From assembly GCA_030667735.1 (NCBI GenBank), contig DAOUVG010000079.1, positions 1-7,003 of the forward strand: a stretch of 7,003 nucleotides of DNA, given 5' to 3'. The DNA comes from Dehalococcoidales bacterium (GTDB lineage Bacteria > Chloroflexota > Dehalococcoidia > Dehalococcoidales > Fen-1064). The notes beneath the pieces were generated by a model. The model made no database searches, was not told the DNA's origin, and saw only the letters and a program-made list of their open reading frames with translations. Below are positions 6,737 through 7,003 of the stretch, one piece after another. The position numbers and the translations under genes were made by a program. The stretch's first letter is position 1, and each line of letters starts with the position of its first letter.

Positions 6737-7003
6737 GTGGCAGAATTATTCAATGTGATAGGAAAAGTAATCAGCCAGAAGGGAACGTGTGAAGCCGGGA
6801 TGCATGTTGGCGATGAGTTCCCGGTGGGAGAACTCACTCCACCGAACGTGTGCTCCTTCGCCTATAATGCCATCTTCCCTTTCGCCATGGCGTTACAGAC
6901 CGGCGGTGCCTTCCCCTGGGAAAAAGACCCGGACAGGACTACAGTTGCCTGCCCTGATGCAGAGAACCCGGTGGTTATTGAACTGAGGCGTGTGCGGGAG
7001 TAA
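6737..7003 (+). CDS. TIGR04076 family small protein, function unknown
   Basis: A complete 88-aa protein whose TAA stop is the last codon of the window. It matches the TIGR04076 pattern: a short beta-like start, GTCEAGMHVGDEF (16-28), PPNVCSFAYNAIFPFAMAL (35-53), a GG-containing turn (56-57), a CPD motif (72-74), and a final beta-like VVIELRRVRE. It has exactly three cysteines, Cys18, Cys39 and Cys72, each inside one of the conserved blocks, with His23 nearby. That arrangement is compatible with a metal site or redox thiols, though this is an inference. No signal peptide or transmembrane segment is visible. It lies 55 bp after the DUF3786 gene, with its own strong ribosome binding site, and probably belongs to the same transcript. 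The biochemical role of the family is not established. Confidence 0.82.
   Translation: MAELFNVIGKVISQKGTCEAGMHVGDEFPVGELTPPNVCSFAYNAIFPFAMALQTGGAFPWEKDPDRTTVACPDAENPVVIELRRVRE

Overview
The window reads as the central part of a Wood-Ljungdahl (reductive acetyl-CoA) gene cluster from an anaerobic bacterium. All genes lie on the + strand. In order they are: the C-terminal part of the Ni-Fe-S carbon monoxide dehydrogenase (cooS/acsA, cut by the left edge), acetyl-CoA synthase (acsB), the large subunit of the corrinoid iron-sulfur protein (acsC), methyltetrahydrofolate:corrinoid iron-sulfur protein methyltransferase (acsE), a DUF3786-type protein, and a small TIGR04076-type protein that ends exactly at the right edge.

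The four core genes are packed with gaps of 34, 16 and 9 bp, and each internal start has a good Shine-Dalgarno sequence, so they look like one transcription unit. The logic is direct. AcsE moves the methyl group from methyl-tetrahydrofolate to the cobalamin on the corrinoid protein, of which AcsC is the large subunit. CODH makes CO from CO2. AcsB joins methyl, CO and CoA into acetyl-CoA; the reverse direction is equally possible from sequence alone. The key metal ligands of CODH (C-cluster), ACS (A-cluster) and AcsC (4Fe-4S) are all present, so the enzymes look functional. The small corrinoid subunit acsD, which must pair with AcsC, is not in the window, nor are cooC/acsF maturation genes.

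After acsE there is a 127-bp gap holding a strong hairpin without a U-tract, then two poorly characterised genes. Their families are recognisable from conserved sequence patterns, but their function is not. They are the least explained content and the best candidates for a new accessory role in this pathway.

Organism: ACS is the full-length bacterial type (735 aa, with the N-terminal CODH-binding domain), not the short archaeal CdhC, and the methyltransferase is the bacterial folate type. GC content is moderate, roughly mid-50s by eye. The gene set would suit an uncultured Chloroflexota (Dehalococcoidia-like) or a deltaproteobacterial/Desulfobacterota-like anaerobe. This placement is a guess from memory of such gene sets and was not tested. 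No RNA genes, mobile elements, CRISPR arrays or direct repeats were seen.
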